DNA of 64,000 bases, taken from NCBI GenBank assembly GCA_030068075.1, contig CM057826.1:113856746-113920745 (forward strand). The letters are read 5' to 3'. Position numbers and translations under genes: made by a program. Shown piece by piece: positions 42,704 through 53,835 of this stretch; the first letter of the stretch is position 1; each line of letters starts with the position of its first letter. The notes below the pieces were generated by a model. It was not told the DNA's origin, did no database searches, and saw nothing but the letters and a program-made list of their open reading frames with translations. The stretch is from Paguma larvata (Eukaryota > Chordata > Mammalia > Carnivora > Viverridae).

Positions 42704-44130
42704 GCACTATACTTTCACAACATGGCAATTCTCTAACACAGCAAACCGGGTTCACAGCAATCACAGCAAATGGACCAGGAGTCTAGTGCATTCCTAAGTC
42801 TCTAAATCTAATACCTAACAAGATTTAACACACAGCAACTTAGTCTAATACATAGCAAACTAAACAGGCCTCACAGCACCCCCAAGAAAAGTTTCACTGT
42901 GTTCACAGCAAACAGCAATCAAAACAGAACTCTCAGCAATCATAACCCTTAACAAGGTTCACAGGAAGCAGAAGTCTGGGGTGCACTATCTCTGACACAG
43001 TACCCCTCTATGTTTAGCAGAAGAGAGAACTGGCTTCCAACTAATGCAGGGCTGTCACTTAGGACAAGAAACTTAAAAACGCTCTCTTCACAAAGTAGAC
43101 TTTCCCCAGAGCGAATACATTTTCTCATTGGATTCATAGTTCCAGAGACACTCAGGCATTAGAGCGGTATCCGCAGCGCGGTGTTTGACCAATATTCTGC
43201 CATATTCGACAGCTCTCGTTACTCCTAACTTCCCACAGCGTGCTGTGACTTTTCCCCTGTCAGTTAGACGGCTGAATGGTAGAACCGTAAACAGTTTAAT
43301 TAACATAAAACTATTTAATAAGAGGTAATCACATTTTCAAAACGTAATTAAAATTAAATTACAACTTTTTAATTTAAAGAACTATTTTAAGCGTTGATGG
43401 GCATTATTATTAATGTGAATTTTCCCTTTTAATTTTCGCAATTTTGCATAATTTAGAAAAATTAACTTTGACAACGGGTAGAAAATATTTTTATAGTTCG
43501 TGACTTTTTCCATTTATTCTAATTTGCTTTTTTGAGGAGAATATAAGTAAATTATAGACATTTTGGATATAATCATATTTTTTAACCTTTTAAGAAGAAC
43601 ACTTCCAAAACCAAATTGTTTGGAAATATCTTGATTCTAACAGCATTGCTAGTGCTTTGGCTGAAATAAATCAAGAAAAAATTTGAGGAAATGAGTATAT
43701 AATAACTTATTAGTTATGCACGTCTTTTTTACTCATTCAAATAATGAGTATTACTCATTATTCATTTATTACTCATTCAACTATTGCTTGCCTATTAACA
43801 AAACACCCAGACGTATGAAATAATTAAATTCCATTATCTTGGGTATTTTGCAGACTTCCCATCATATAAAAGCTAAAGCTTTACACATTTTGATTTTGTC
43901 ACTATGGAAGTTAAGATGATAAAATATATTTTACTTAACGGCATTTAAGCTTGATTTATTATCTGTAAACATGTAAGCATACGCCTGCTGACTTTCCTGT
44001 GTACTCTTGCCCCAGGCTTCATAAATGTGGTGGTGGGGTGGGGGCCGGGTGGAGTGTGTATAGTTAGTAATTGCCTGAATGAGGCTCAAACCCTTCAGAT
44101 CGGAATTGAACACCAACCATACAAACATAC
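42704..44130. other. Unassigned stretch; ACAGCAA-rich then AT-rich
   Basis: 42720-42960 carries about nine scattered copies of (AC)AGCAA. After 43300 it turns AT-rich, with ATTACTCATT repeated near 43740-43790. No gene recognised. Confidence 0.45.
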
Positions 44131-44534
44131 TGATGTGGGAAACAAAGGCAGAAGGAAATAGCAGATAAAATTAAATTTCCTTTCCTTATAACCTGCAGCC
44201 CATTGGCAAATACTTGAGGCAGGCAGAGTAGAACATTTCCCCAGGAACTCCCTACTGTCTTAATGCTAATGCTTTGCTAGAGGGAAAAACAACCTTAGCT
44301 TGACAATAGCTAGGCCTCCAGGATCTGTGAGTCTCCTTTCGCATATAACTTTGGAAACTTCCCCTGGACTTTAGCTCCGCCAACTCCATAGTATATAACC
44401 AGTCTCTCCTTACTGTCTGGGGGCAGCTCACGGGACCTCGTGGTTTAATAAAATCACCTTTTCTGCACCAAAGATGTCTCAAGAATTCTTTCTTGGCCGT
44501 CAGCTCCGACCCCCCAACACCCAAAACCCCATCA
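44131..44534 (+). mobile_element. Solo LTR, plus strand
   Basis: Starts TGATGTGGGAAACAAAGG and ends CCAAAACCCCATCA; the ends TGATGtGGG and CCC.CATCA form a terminal inverted repeat. A TATATAA box at about 44393 and AATAAA at about 44448 are followed by TGTCTCAAGAATTCTTTC and an LTR-like end. CATAC (44126-44130) and CGTAC (44535-44539) are a 5-base target duplication with one change. 404 bases. Confidence 0.72.
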
Positions 44535-44537
44535 CGT

Positions 44538-44612
44538 ACTATGTGACAGGCCCCCACCATGCTAGGTGCCGGGCCTGTTAGGTTGTTTTACATACAAAAG
44601 TCACAGTCACGT
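44538..44612 (+). mobile_element. MIR fragment
   Basis: ACTATGTGACAGGCCCCCACC, ATGCTAGGTGCCGGGCC and TTTTACATAC match the MIR 5' part, disrupted by the LTR insertion on its left. Confidence 0.55.
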
Positions 44613-45060
44613 GGAGTCCAGGCGGGAATCCAAGGCATGGGAGATTTCTGCAAAGGCCCGTCTCCCCCTCCCACCCCACCTCATGAGCCAGAACATGAAG
44701 GCAAGGGTCCCCCTTTGTAAGGGGCTGAGAGCCCAGACGAAATGCATTTTACTCTTGGTTCAGATGACAGTAAATAAAATACAGTAGTTTCCGGCAAAAG
44801 GAGCCCTTCCCCACCGCACCTTACCCTCTGAACTTTCCATCCGCGCCTTACCTCCATCTTTAAAACAAAGCAAAGTAACTTGTTCTCTTAAATCCCAAAT
44901 TTGCCAAATGTGAGAAATAAGCCACTGACCAAGACACAGGAGGAACGCGGGGACTCGGAGCACAGTGAAGCGAGCCTTTAAACAACGTTCTTGCAAGAGC
45001 AGGTGCCCCTGGGACAGGCACACACGGGGCAGTCACGGCAGACAATTTAATTCCTAGGAC
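44613..45060. other. Unassigned stretch
   Basis: No feature recognised; overlapping short frames at 44566-45045 on both strands are featureless. Confidence 0.35.
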
Positions 45061-45260
45061 CCACGTGACTCCCCTGGTTGCTCATTGGCCGAGGACTACA
45101 GCGCTTACAGCCTCGCCCGGATGTCACCTCTGCCCATATAAGGCAAAAAGTAGTCTCATTGGAACAACCAGCCCCTCTTCACTCTGTCCTTTGGCGCATG
45201 CTCATTGCAAAGCTGATGAAACTAACCCGTCCAAACGAGGAGGAACGGGGCGGGGAGAAA
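45061..45260 (+). promoter_or_regulatory. Promoter-like element cluster (unverified)
   Basis: CACGTG at 45062, inverted CCAAT boxes (ATTGG) at 45084 and 45158, TATAAGG at 45137, and GGGGCGGGG at 45247, in GC-richer DNA. Spacing is plausible for a short TATA promoter or an LTR U3, but no gene or LTR end follows that I can identify. Confidence 0.2.
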
Positions 45261-45524
45261 AACCAGGAAGTGAAGTGTCTAAGGGCTTGGGACTCCCTTG
45301 TGGGGAGTGTTAGTACATATTTCCAATAGGTTGTAAACCTACTGTTAGCTAGACAGTCCAGCTTTTATGTGGTATTTCTGAAAGTGAATCCTCTCCTACC
45401 TTTCTCAGTCTTTATACTTGAGTGCCAAACTGCTCGCTTTTGTTCACCAGGGCTGTTCCGCCCAGCCTTCCTACAAACGGGCCACTAAACCAGCATCGAA
45501 CTTAGATTTAAAACCCCAGGCCTT
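45261..45524. other. Unassigned stretch
   Basis: No feature recognised. Confidence 0.35.
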
Positions 45525-45650
45525 GAGGCACCTGGATGGCTCGGTCGGTTGAGTGTTCGAGTCTTGATGTCAGGTCAGTTCATGATCTCACGGTTCGTGA
45601 GTTCGATCCCCGCATTGGGCTCTGCACTGACAGCACAGAGCCTGTTTGGG

Positions 45651-45708
<58 letters not shown>

Positions 45709-45760
45709 TTCCCCACTCACACTGTCTCTCTCAAAATAAATAAATAAAACTTCAAAAATT
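45525..45760 (+). mobile_element. Carnivore SINEC with long (TC)n
   Basis: GAGGCACCTGGATGGCTCGG, CACGGTTCGTGAGTTCGATC, GACAGCACAGAGCCTG, (TC)n of about 25 units at 45653-45702, AATAAATAAATAAAAC tail. Flanks TTTAAAACCCCAGGCCTT and TTTAAAACTCCTGGTCTT form a diverged target-site duplication. Confidence 0.94.
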
Positions 45761-45774
45761 TAAAACTCCTGGTC

Positions 45775-46587
45775 TTCAGCCAGGCTTTAGCTTTGTCTGG
45801 TTACCCGGGAGCGGTTCCTAAACTCTCTGGCTCTGACTTCTTGCCAAGCCTGGAGCAAGCTTGTAAACACCATAGGAAGTGATAATAGGTTATCTCTTAA
45901 ACTCTCTATGGAGACCAACCCCCTTGGGTGGTCTTTCTCTACAGCCATACAAATGCAAAAAGCTCCTATTCCGCGCCCCCCCCAACCCCCAGGGATCTGT
46001 TCTCTGAGGGGCAGCTAATCTGATAAGCCAGCACATTATTTATCCCTGCTAACATATTCATACATTTGTTGCCCCAAGTAACATTTGCATTGTAACAAGA
46101 GCCTTGGATGCCTAACAGGAGGTGTGATTCTAAGGATGGGGCTTGCAGGCACCCTGATAGGTGTTGCTGGAAGGGGGATGCTAGTAGGCTGCAGAAGTCT
46201 AAAACCACATGTATTTCCAGAGCCTGATAACCAAGGAGACAGGCAACTTCTGAGATCTTGGTGAAGGCGCTTAGCTCACTGTCATTATTACTGGTGTCAT
46301 TTACTCCCCACCTGCCTGCCGCGGGAGGGCAGGGAGAGCCCTGCTTGGTGAATCGGGCACCCAGACAAGCCTGATTTCTGTCTCTAGGTCAGGATTTCAG
46401 GTCCTAAGTGAGTTGAGTCAGCCAGAAAAGAGAAATCAGGAGACTTTTTATTCCGAAAGAACTTCATACATTTGCTTTGTAATTGGTATCTAATAACAAT
46501 GACTGAATTTTATTTCTCAGTAGGCATTTCTCCCAAACGGGAGGACATTTTTTGAACATGAAAAATGTCTAAATAATCATAATGATA
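45775..46587. other. Unassigned stretch
   Basis: No family or gene recognised. A C run (CCCCCCCCCAACCCCC) lies near 45977. The minus frame at 45966-46208 is featureless. Confidence 0.4.
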
Positions 46588-46710
46588 AAAAATAATGCTC
46601 TGCATTTATTAAGTGTCTACTGTTTCTCTGAGGCTGTGGGCATTAAATCCTTAAATCTTCCCACAAAAACCTATGCATTATCTATTTCACATATTGAGGA
46701 AAGAAAACCT
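46588..46710 (+). mobile_element. MIR SINE fragment
   Basis: TGCATTTATTAAGTGTCTAC, TGTGGGCATTAAATCCTTAA, CTTCCCACAAAAACCTATGC follow the MIR 5' and core parts. Confidence 0.65.
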
Positions 46711-46724
46711 ATGGAAAAATGAAA

Positions 46725-46925
46725 AATGAAAGCTGGCAGAACATGTAAATTGAAATCCTGGCCCTACTACTTTCTAGTTGTGCCTTGGACAGGTAACAAC
46801 CTCTCTGAGCCTCATACGTAATATGGAGATATCACTATCTACTCCACCCAGCTATGATGAAAACTACATGAAAGAAAGTTATAATTGTAGCTAGTAAATA
46901 GCAGATTCATAGTAAATGTTAATTT
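46725..46925 (+). mobile_element. MIR SINE
   Basis: AAATCCTGGCCCTACTACTT, TCTAGTTGTGCCTTGGAC, AGGTAACAACCTCTCTGAGCC, TATGATGAAAACTACATG and AGATTCATAGTAAATGTTAA are clear MIR sequence. Confidence 0.78.
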
Positions 46926-46944
46926 TCTTTCCCTCTCCTTTGTT

Positions 46945-47012
46945 TCAGAAATACGGGAAGAGAGGTCTAGAGCTACGAAATGACCTGCCCAGGGTCCCCC
47001 AGTGAGTCCTGT
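46945..47012 (+). mobile_element. MIR 3' fragment
   Basis: TACGGGAAGAGAGGTCTAG and AAATGACCTGCCCAGGGTCC resemble the MIR 3' core. Confidence 0.45.
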
Positions 47013-48619
47013 GTGTTGCCAAGAGCACCTAGTCTCCCCGACCCTCAGCACCTTTGCCATCGCTTCCCACTGTCTGTTCCTGCTCAGCATCACTTCAGCC
47101 GGGGGCTTCTTTTTCTGGGGTTCTTCCATCTGGCCTCGCGAGGAGCCCGGGTGCTGTCTGCCAAACGGCCTCTTTGGGATACTCAACCTATTTCTTTCCC
47201 ACGAGACTGCTGTGGCTGATGGGGTTTTGGGACGGGGTTTGTTTTGTTTTTTACTAATTTTGGCATACTCTAGCTGTATGTGTATGTTCCCACTCTGCAA
47301 TGCAGTGCCAATCGTTTTGAAGGGTGTGAGTTTGTGCCCCAAATCAGAATAAACTGAATCATTATCTGCCTTCCATCAAGGAAATTTCCCCGGGGATTAG
47401 TAACATTTGCCAATGGCTGTTTATCTGCATACCTGTTAGGAGGCCAGAGCTGAAACTAACAGCTCCCCCCAACACACACACACACACATACACACACACA
47501 CCAGCTCCCTTCGGCATCCCACCCTCAACCCTACTGACCTTTCAAACCAGATAATTCCTTGTCGTTGGGGGCAGGGGCCACATCACGCATTGCAGGATGT
47601 TAAGCACGAATCCTGGGCTCTACTCACTGGATCCCAGTAGCAAGCACCCCCCACTCTAGGGTCTCCTCTGTCTCCAGATTTGCGAATGTTCCCTGCGGGG
47701 CAAAACTGACCCAGCTGAGACCCACTGGCTGACACGATTTCCCAGGACCTTCTGACCCCTAGTTTTTATCAGTATCAGCGTCCACCTCCCCTCGACAGCC
47801 CAGCACAGAGGGGAAGCTAGAGAGACTTCTGTCACCAACTGTTTCCCTTCTTTGAAGACTTCTGCTACCGGCCGGCCTGCGGCCAGGGAAGGCTCTGAGT
47901 GTCAAAGGATGGCTCTCGCCTTTGTCGGAGAAAAGCATGTCGCTGGGAGCCAGGACTGTGAGGTGTCCAAACAGAGCATCCTCCTGTGGGTCCCAGTCAA
48001 AGCTCATCTCTCCTTTCCTTCTTCCCTTCCGTCAGTCATGTACACATATGGGAGTGGTGTGGACCGTGAGCCTAAATGATGGTGGCTCACTTTCTGTAAC
48101 AGAATAAACCTTAATATATGGGGAGGCATGGAAAGGCAAATTAATAAAACAAACCAAATAAGCCAAAGAGAGAGAGAGCGAGAGAGAGAGATGAAGTTAT
48201 CAAACCCCATTTATTTATTAAATAAAAGATCCACTTTACAAACAAACCCTTCCCGAGTTAGCACTACGTTGGAACAGAATGTACTTCTGTAGGATGAAAT
48301 TGCAGTGGTCTTTCCCTCCCTGCTTCACACATTTTGATCTTCTAGGGTTTTATTTTAATAGGTACACATTACAGGGATTTAGGAGAAAAAAGAGCCATTT
48401 TTAAAAGAAACGAAAAAATTAGGGAGACATGTATCAAAACGATAAGGCCAGCTGATACTTTCTCTATTTTCAAATGTTGCAAACAAAATGTTTACTAAAC
48501 TGCTTTCTTGAACTATATGTCTTGACCACCCAGGTCAAAAAATTGAACACGGCTGGCCTTCCAGAAGCCGCCATCCTGCATCTCCAGTCATCCACCTGAA
48601 TGGAAACCACTTTCCTGAT
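47013..48619. other. Unassigned stretch with CA and GA microsatellites
   Basis: Contains (CA)n at about 47470-47502 and (GA)n at about 48168-48191. Several overlapping frames at 46839-48107 on both strands (up to 167 codons) are mutually incompatible and have no recognisable domain, so no gene is called. Confidence 0.45.
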
Positions 48620-48834
48620 TTATTTTTTTAATTTTTTAAAATGTTTATTTATTTTTGAGAGGGAGAAAGAGAGAGACAGAGACAGAGTGTGAGTGGGGGA
48701 GGGGCAGACAGCGTGGGAGACAGAATCCGAAGCAGGGTCCAGGCTCTGAGCTGTCAGCACAGAGCCCAACACGGGACTGGAATCATGAGATAGTGACCTG
48801 AGCCCCAGGCGGGGACTGAGCCACCCAGGTACCG
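48620..48834 (-). mobile_element. Carnivore SINEC, minus strand
   Basis: Poly-T, TTTATTTATTTTTGAGAGGG, GGGGGAGGGGCAGACAGCG, GAGCTGTCAGCACAGAGCCC, GAGCCACCCAGGTACC. CCACTTTCCTGAT (48607-48619) and CCACTTTTCTGAT (48835-48847) form the target-site duplication. Confidence 0.95.
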
Positions 48835-48869
48835 CCACTTTTCTGATATTTAACAGAACATCTTAATTT

Positions 48870-49110
48870 TGTTTGTTTAGAATATTGCATAATTGGAATC
48901 ATCATGTATTCTTCTTTGTATCCAATCTATTAAGGAATGCATTTAGGTTGTTTCTAGTGTGGAATTTGTACTGATATTTAACACGTGGTGCTAAAGGGAT
49001 TTCCAAAGTGGTTGTACTACTTACTTCTCCTAAGCGGTATATAAGAGTTCCCATTGCCTTTCTTTCTGACCGGCATTTAAGCTAGTCAGTCTCTGAGTAT
49101 TAATGTGGGG
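48870..49110 (-). mobile_element. Old L1 fragment, minus strand
   Basis: CATAATTGGAATCATCATG, ATGCATTTAGGTTGTTTCTAG, GGATTTCCAAAGTGGTTGTAC and GAGTTCCCATTGCCTTTC follow the reversed L1 3' region in order. Confidence 0.65.
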
Positions 49111-49312
49111 TTTTTTTTTTAGATCAATAGTATTACTTAAAAATAACCCTTCACAAAATTCACATGCATAAAATATGCATGGAAATGAAAGTTAAAACGT
49201 AGCATTTATATTCCCATTCCTATAAAAATCAATATATTACATATAAATGATTGTACATGATATATTGTAATTATATAGTTTAGCATTTATTTACATATTT
49301 TGTAGCTAATTT

Positions 49313-49544
49313 TTTAAGTTTTTTTAATTTTGCTTTTTGAGAGAGAAAGAGAAAGAGAGCATGCGTGTGTGCACGCACGTGAGCAGGGTAGGAGCAGAGA
49401 GAGAGGGAGACACAGATTCCGAAGCAGGCTGCAGGCTCTGAGCTGCCAACACAGAGCTCAACGTAGGGCATGAGCTCGAGAACTGCGAGATCATGACCTG
49501 AGCCAAAGTCGGCCACTTAACCAACTGAGCCACCCAGGTACCCC
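49313..49544 (-). mobile_element. Carnivore SINEC, minus strand
   Basis: TTTTTGAGAGAGAAAGAGAA, TGAGCAGGGTAGGAGCAG, GAGATCATGACCTGAGCC, GAGCCACCCAGGTACCCC. TGTAGCTAATTT (49301-49312 and 49545-49556) is a perfect 12-base target-site duplication. Confidence 0.96.
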
Positions 49545-49577
49545 TGTAGCTAATTTATTCTTAATAATAAATATTTA

Positions 49578-49775
49578 GGGGCGCCTGGGTGGCTCAGTCG
49601 GTTAAGCGGCCTACTTCGGCTCAGGTCATGATCTCGCGGTCTGTGGGTTCGAGCCCCGCGTCAGGCTCTGTGCTGACAGCTCAGAGCCTGTAGCCTGTTT
49701 CAGATTCTGTGTCCCCCTCCCTCTCTGCCCTTCTGCTCGCGCTCTGTCTCTATGTCTCAAAAATAAATAAACGTT
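49578..49775 (+). mobile_element. Carnivore SINEC, plus strand, young-looking
   Basis: GGGGCGCCTGGGTGGCTCAG, GATCTCGCGGTCTGTGGG, TTCGAGCCCCGCGTCAGG, and AAATAAATAAACGTT keep nearly all CpG positions of the family. It is flanked by AATAATAAATATTTA and AATAATAATATTTA. Its head points at the minus copy 33 bases upstream. Confidence 0.97.
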
Positions 49776-50197
49776 AATAATAATAATATTTACCTACATG
49801 AATTACATCTATCTTTGTGTATCTGTCTTTATACAATATACTCACACTAAGAAAGTGGAAGAAAGGATAAAATGCTAACTCTGGTTATAACTAATGATTG
49901 CAACTACACTCAACTTTTATCGCCTTCATTTTGTTTATCTGTAGCCGCTAAATGTTCACGTTGAACATCTTTTATGCAAGGTAAGAAACGTTTAAAAATT
50001 AAGGATGAAGATTCTTCCCTCAAACGTGAAGTGTAATTCCACCCACTGGTACTTTTTTTTTTGCCACGGCAACCTCCACGTCACCTAACTCCAAGGCTCC
50101 ACTCGCAGCCATCCACCTCTCATACGTCCCTTCACCTTGAACCTCTCCTCCGTGCCCCCGAGGCTATCTACAGGCATCCTGCCATACCTTACAGGCC
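49776..50197. other. Unassigned stretch
   Basis: No feature recognised. Confidence 0.35.
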
Positions 50198-50345
50198 AGT
50201 GCTTCTCAGACTTTGACGCATGTGTGACGACTCGCGTTCTGTGGAAATTCAGATTCTGATGAGTAGGAGTGTGCGGGGGTGGCCCCGAGTGCCCGTAGTT
50301 CTAACAGGCCTCTAGGTGCTGCCAGCGCTGCTTACGCACAAGACG
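50198..50345 (+). mobile_element. MER5-like hAT MITE
   Basis: GGCCAGTGCTTCTCAGACTT, GGAAATTCAGATTCTGATG, TAGTTCTAACAGGCCTCTAG, GTGCTGCCAGCGCTGC follow MER5A-type order. The left end still shows CAGTGCTTCTCA, a TIR-like sequence. Confidence 0.65.
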
Positions 50346-51149
50346 GACTGAGAAGGGAGCCTCCAGACCTCTTTTTCCCGTCCCCTCCCAGACTCTATTT
50401 CAACTCCTTGCTGCCTATTTTCTGCCTTTTTTTCTAGGTTACTCTGAGAATTTCAGAGCAGAAGCAGCAAGGGAGGGAAACCGTGTCAGAGGGAGGGAAA
50501 GATCTGGGGGAAGGTAAAGTTCTCCAGGTTAGGTCCACGAAGTTGGGTCCATGAGAAACATCCCAAGGTCTTGTACCTCTAGGAAATACAATTGTTGGAC
50601 CTCTTGCCACTTGTTCTATTTCCCGTAGTTTTTAAAGAAATACCCTCAGAGTTCAGCACTTGAGTTGGTTTCCTCCAGGGCTGCCCTTGGGTGTGGGAAT
50701 TCCTATGGGTCTTCTTGGGTCTGGGTCTTGTGTGTTTCAGAGACCTCTTTTGTTTGGGTGCTTCAGCGACGTTGGAACTAGGATGGTGGAATCTGCATGG
50801 CCTGCATGTCAGAAGCCAGAAAATAATCCATTTGCCCCAACTCGGTAAGAAGATACCTCTTGTGTGCTTTTGTCTTTGGTTGACATTTGTTAACAAAAGA
50901 ATGCCATAAAATATGGGCGACAACTGCTCTAAACATGTCCCTATGTTGTCTTGTTAACTTTCATGCGGCTCTATTTCCAGCATCTCCTCACAGCCTCATA
51001 AATATCAATGGAAGGCACTCCACAGCTAACAGACTCATGTGAAGTGAGATCAATGGATGGATAGAAGGGGGAAATGGTGGAAATGTTTCCCAATCCTGAC
51101 CCTTTGCTTTTGCTTCTAGAAACTTTAAATGAAAAAGCACACTCACTGC
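50346..51149. other. Unassigned stretch
   Basis: No family recognised. The frames at 50579-50923 (minus) and 50660-50909 (plus) overlap each other and have no domain features. Confidence 0.4.
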
Positions 51150-51240
51150 AAACCTCAAGGTTAAGTCGGACTTACTTATCATTGCGAATATGGAAACTGG
51201 GCTCTGAGAAGGGAACTACGGGTGGCAGTTTCCTCAAGAG
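51150..51240 (+). mobile_element. MIR fragment
   Basis: TACTTATCATTGCGAATATGG, AAACTGGGCTCTGAGAAGGG resemble the MIR 3' core. Confidence 0.45.
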
Positions 51241-53474
51241 CGGACCAAAATAATAACGATGCTATTCATTTACTCGAGCAGAAAATGTATGCCTCCCATA
51301 CATAGATCTGAGTATTATTTTCTCTCTTTCCTTCTTCATACCTTCTCCCATTTGTTCATGTAGGTGGCAGAGACAGTCCAGCATCCATCTCTGACAGTTC
51401 ATTTCTAGGTACCAAGATATACTCTTTCCCAGGAAGAGGGGGGAGGAAGAAGAATTTGCTGCCAACGGTGGTGCTCCCGTCCCTAACCTCCATTAGTTGA
51501 CTCTCTGTCCACTGTTGCCTATCTTTCCCCCTCTCTCCGTATTGAAGGCAAAATGGAAATTCACATTGGACTTCCTCAAACAGGATCTCCAGCTCTGGGT
51601 CGTGCAGGAGAGGAGTCATTGAACCTGGGCACGTAGGGAAACCAGCACTGAAAGGGCTTGGGTACCTGTGTCACCCCCTGGGAGACCTACCTTCAGACGG
51701 AAGAGTGAGGACAGCCCAGCCACTCAGGAAGACTTTGGAACACCACCATCTGAAAGGGTGGTCTGCAGCCACCTTACCTCTTTCTTATCCTTTCTTCTCT
51801 CTTAGGTAAACCAGCTGTTTTCTCTCACAGACTGCCTGAAACCATTAATTTGGGGGAGACGCCAAAACCTCCCATCCAGCCCCTCCACACATACCCTCAA
51901 GTTAGGGGACCAGTGAGGGCCCTGGCAAAAATCAGTAGAGAGGAGGAATGGCAGCATGGTGCATAGAAGCGTGTCCTCCAAAGTCCTCATTCACAGATCA
52001 CTTAAGGAAACTGAGGCACAGGGAAAGGTGTGGCAATGGGGGTGGAGGAGTCCTGTGTATCGAACATGTTTACTTAGTATATCGGACATTCGAAAGGCAA
52101 ACAGAACAAAAAGAGAGAAACAGAAATGCAGAGATGCACAAGTAGAGAAACCAAGAGGGATGAAGGAAAAAATAAATCACACTTTTCTGTGTGTCGGAGG
52201 GACACGTGGCTTGGTGATTTTATGTCTGGGGGATGTCAGATTTCATTGTTTCACTTCGACCAGGGATTTTATAGGCTGGCACAGCACCTTTCAGCTCAGG
52301 CCCAGTTCTTGGCAGAGAAATAGCAAACTCATTTCGATGTACCTGCTATCTTCAAGTTACATAGGGTGTTTTGTTTCTTGTTACCCTAAAGACAGGGGAT
52401 ACGGTGAATGAGAAGAAAGGGGAGTAACAAGCCAAAGACCAAACTTGGTGCCCAGACTTTCTTTTTGGTGCAATCGTGACACGGTTGTCGAGACTAAGCA
52501 ACAATCCCATGGGAGTGAATTCGGAGCTCTCTGGGATTCTGAGCGTTTGGAAAACCGGTCTTCCTGGGCCTTTGCTGCTGACACATTGCTATTTTTAAGG
52601 CGTGCCGGGTGAATGTCGCTTATTAAAACTGAAGGTGTTCGGCCTGGCTAGGTGCTGTTATCCACCCCCTACTGGGATAAAGACCAACGGGGACTTGTGT
52701 CCCTGACAGCTGCCATTAGGGCTGAGATTGACAGGGCTCCTACGTTTCGTTCCTCCCATGGGAAGGAACACTGCTTTTAGGTTGAAATTGGAGGGGAGGA
52801 GAAGTGTTGTCTGAGAAGGTGGTATTTTTCCCTATTTCAGTGCCCTCATTCCAAAAGCTGTGATCTTTCTGATCAAGTCCTGTTCAACTCAATTTGTCAG
52901 AAGGATGAGTTTTTGGACAGTGGCTATATGTAACCGCTGGCTCTTTGAAACCTCAGGACTGAGATGTATGAGGACGTACTTCACCTGAGTCTCTCCAGAA
53001 AGCTCAAGGGGAAGCCTCTCTCCTGATTCGCCAGCAGTACATTCCGGGCTGGGTCCTCACATACCCTCTTTTCTACACAGGTTCCCAAGGAAGTCAGAGA
53101 GCAGCCTCATATCCTCACTACCCACATCGCAGTGCTTCTGTGGAGTGTTCTCTGGACCCTTGGTTTGTGGAGAACCCAGAGGCTGTCCTAGGTAGAACAA
53201 TGGTGACAAATACATTCCTTGACGCTTCTCGTTCTGGAAAGCTGTAGCCTGTAAGCCTGCAGCTGGCTTACCCTCTTGACCTTGATCCTTCACTTGTCTG
53301 TATTATTTCGGAACAGAGGAAGCAAAGTCTTCCCTGCGGGGTGCATTTAACAAAGTTGTTGGCTCTGTTTAAGCCATTTCTGGGGCTGAGGAGGTCATTG
53401 ACTTCGTAATTTCTCCACACAGGGTTTCCCTAAGTTTTTTAGAGGAAAGCCACAACATCTCTCATAAGAATTCA
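51241..53474. other. Long unassigned stretch
   Basis: About 2.2 kb with no confident repeat; a small MIR-like piece occurs at about 51985-52035 (AAGGAAACTGAGGCACAGGG). Frames up to 151 codons (51956-52411) have no domain features. Confidence 0.4.
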
Positions 53475-53583
53475 TGGGGTGGGGGTCACCTGGCTGGCTC
53501 ACTCAATAGAGCATGTGACTCTTGATCTCGGCCTTGAGAGTTCAAGCGCCAGTGTGTGGACAGAGTTTACTTTAAAAAAAAGG
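53475..53583 (+). mobile_element. Older short carnivore SINEC, plus strand
   Basis: GGGGTCACCTGGCTGGCTCAC, TGACTCTTGATCTCGGCC, GAGTTCAAGCGCCAGTGTG and TTTACTTTAAAAAAAAGG. AAGAATTCA occurs at 53466-53474 and 53584-53592, a perfect target-site duplication. Confidence 0.85.
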
Positions 53584-53593
53584 AAGAATTCAG

Positions 53594-53830
53594 GGGCACC
53601 TGGGTGGCTCCGTCGGTTAAACCTCCAACTTTGGCTCAGGTCATGATCTCACAGTTCATAAGTTTGAGCCCCATATTGGGCTCTGTGCTGACAGCTCAGA
53701 GCCTGGAGCCTGCCTCGGATTCTGTGCTCCCCTCTCTCTCTCTGCCCCTCCCCTGCTCATTCTCTCTCTCTCTCTCTCACTCTCTCTCTCCCGCTCTCTC
53801 AAAATAAAGAAATATAAAAAAATTTTAAAA
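53594..53830 (+). mobile_element. Carnivore SINEC, plus strand
   Basis: GGGGCACCTGGGTGGCTCCG, GCTCAGGTCATGATCTCACAG, TTTGAGCCCCATATTGGGC, GACAGCTCAGAGCCTGGAGCC, CT run, AAATAAAGAAATAT tail. It begins one base after the downstream target duplicate of the older SINE. Confidence 0.94.
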
Positions 53831-53835
53831 ACAAG

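Noticed and set aside
42099..44534. Both LTRs as the two ends of one provirus
   Set aside because: They are in opposite orientations, have different sequences and lengths, and there is no retroviral internal sequence between them.
46839..47352. Overlapping frames on both strands up to 167 codons
   Set aside because: Mutually incompatible, no domain, signal peptide or splice context; part overlaps MIR sequence.
51956..52411. 151-codon plus-strand frame
   Set aside because: No recognisable domain and composition like surrounding noncoding DNA. I cannot exclude a lineage-specific transcript, but nothing supports coding.
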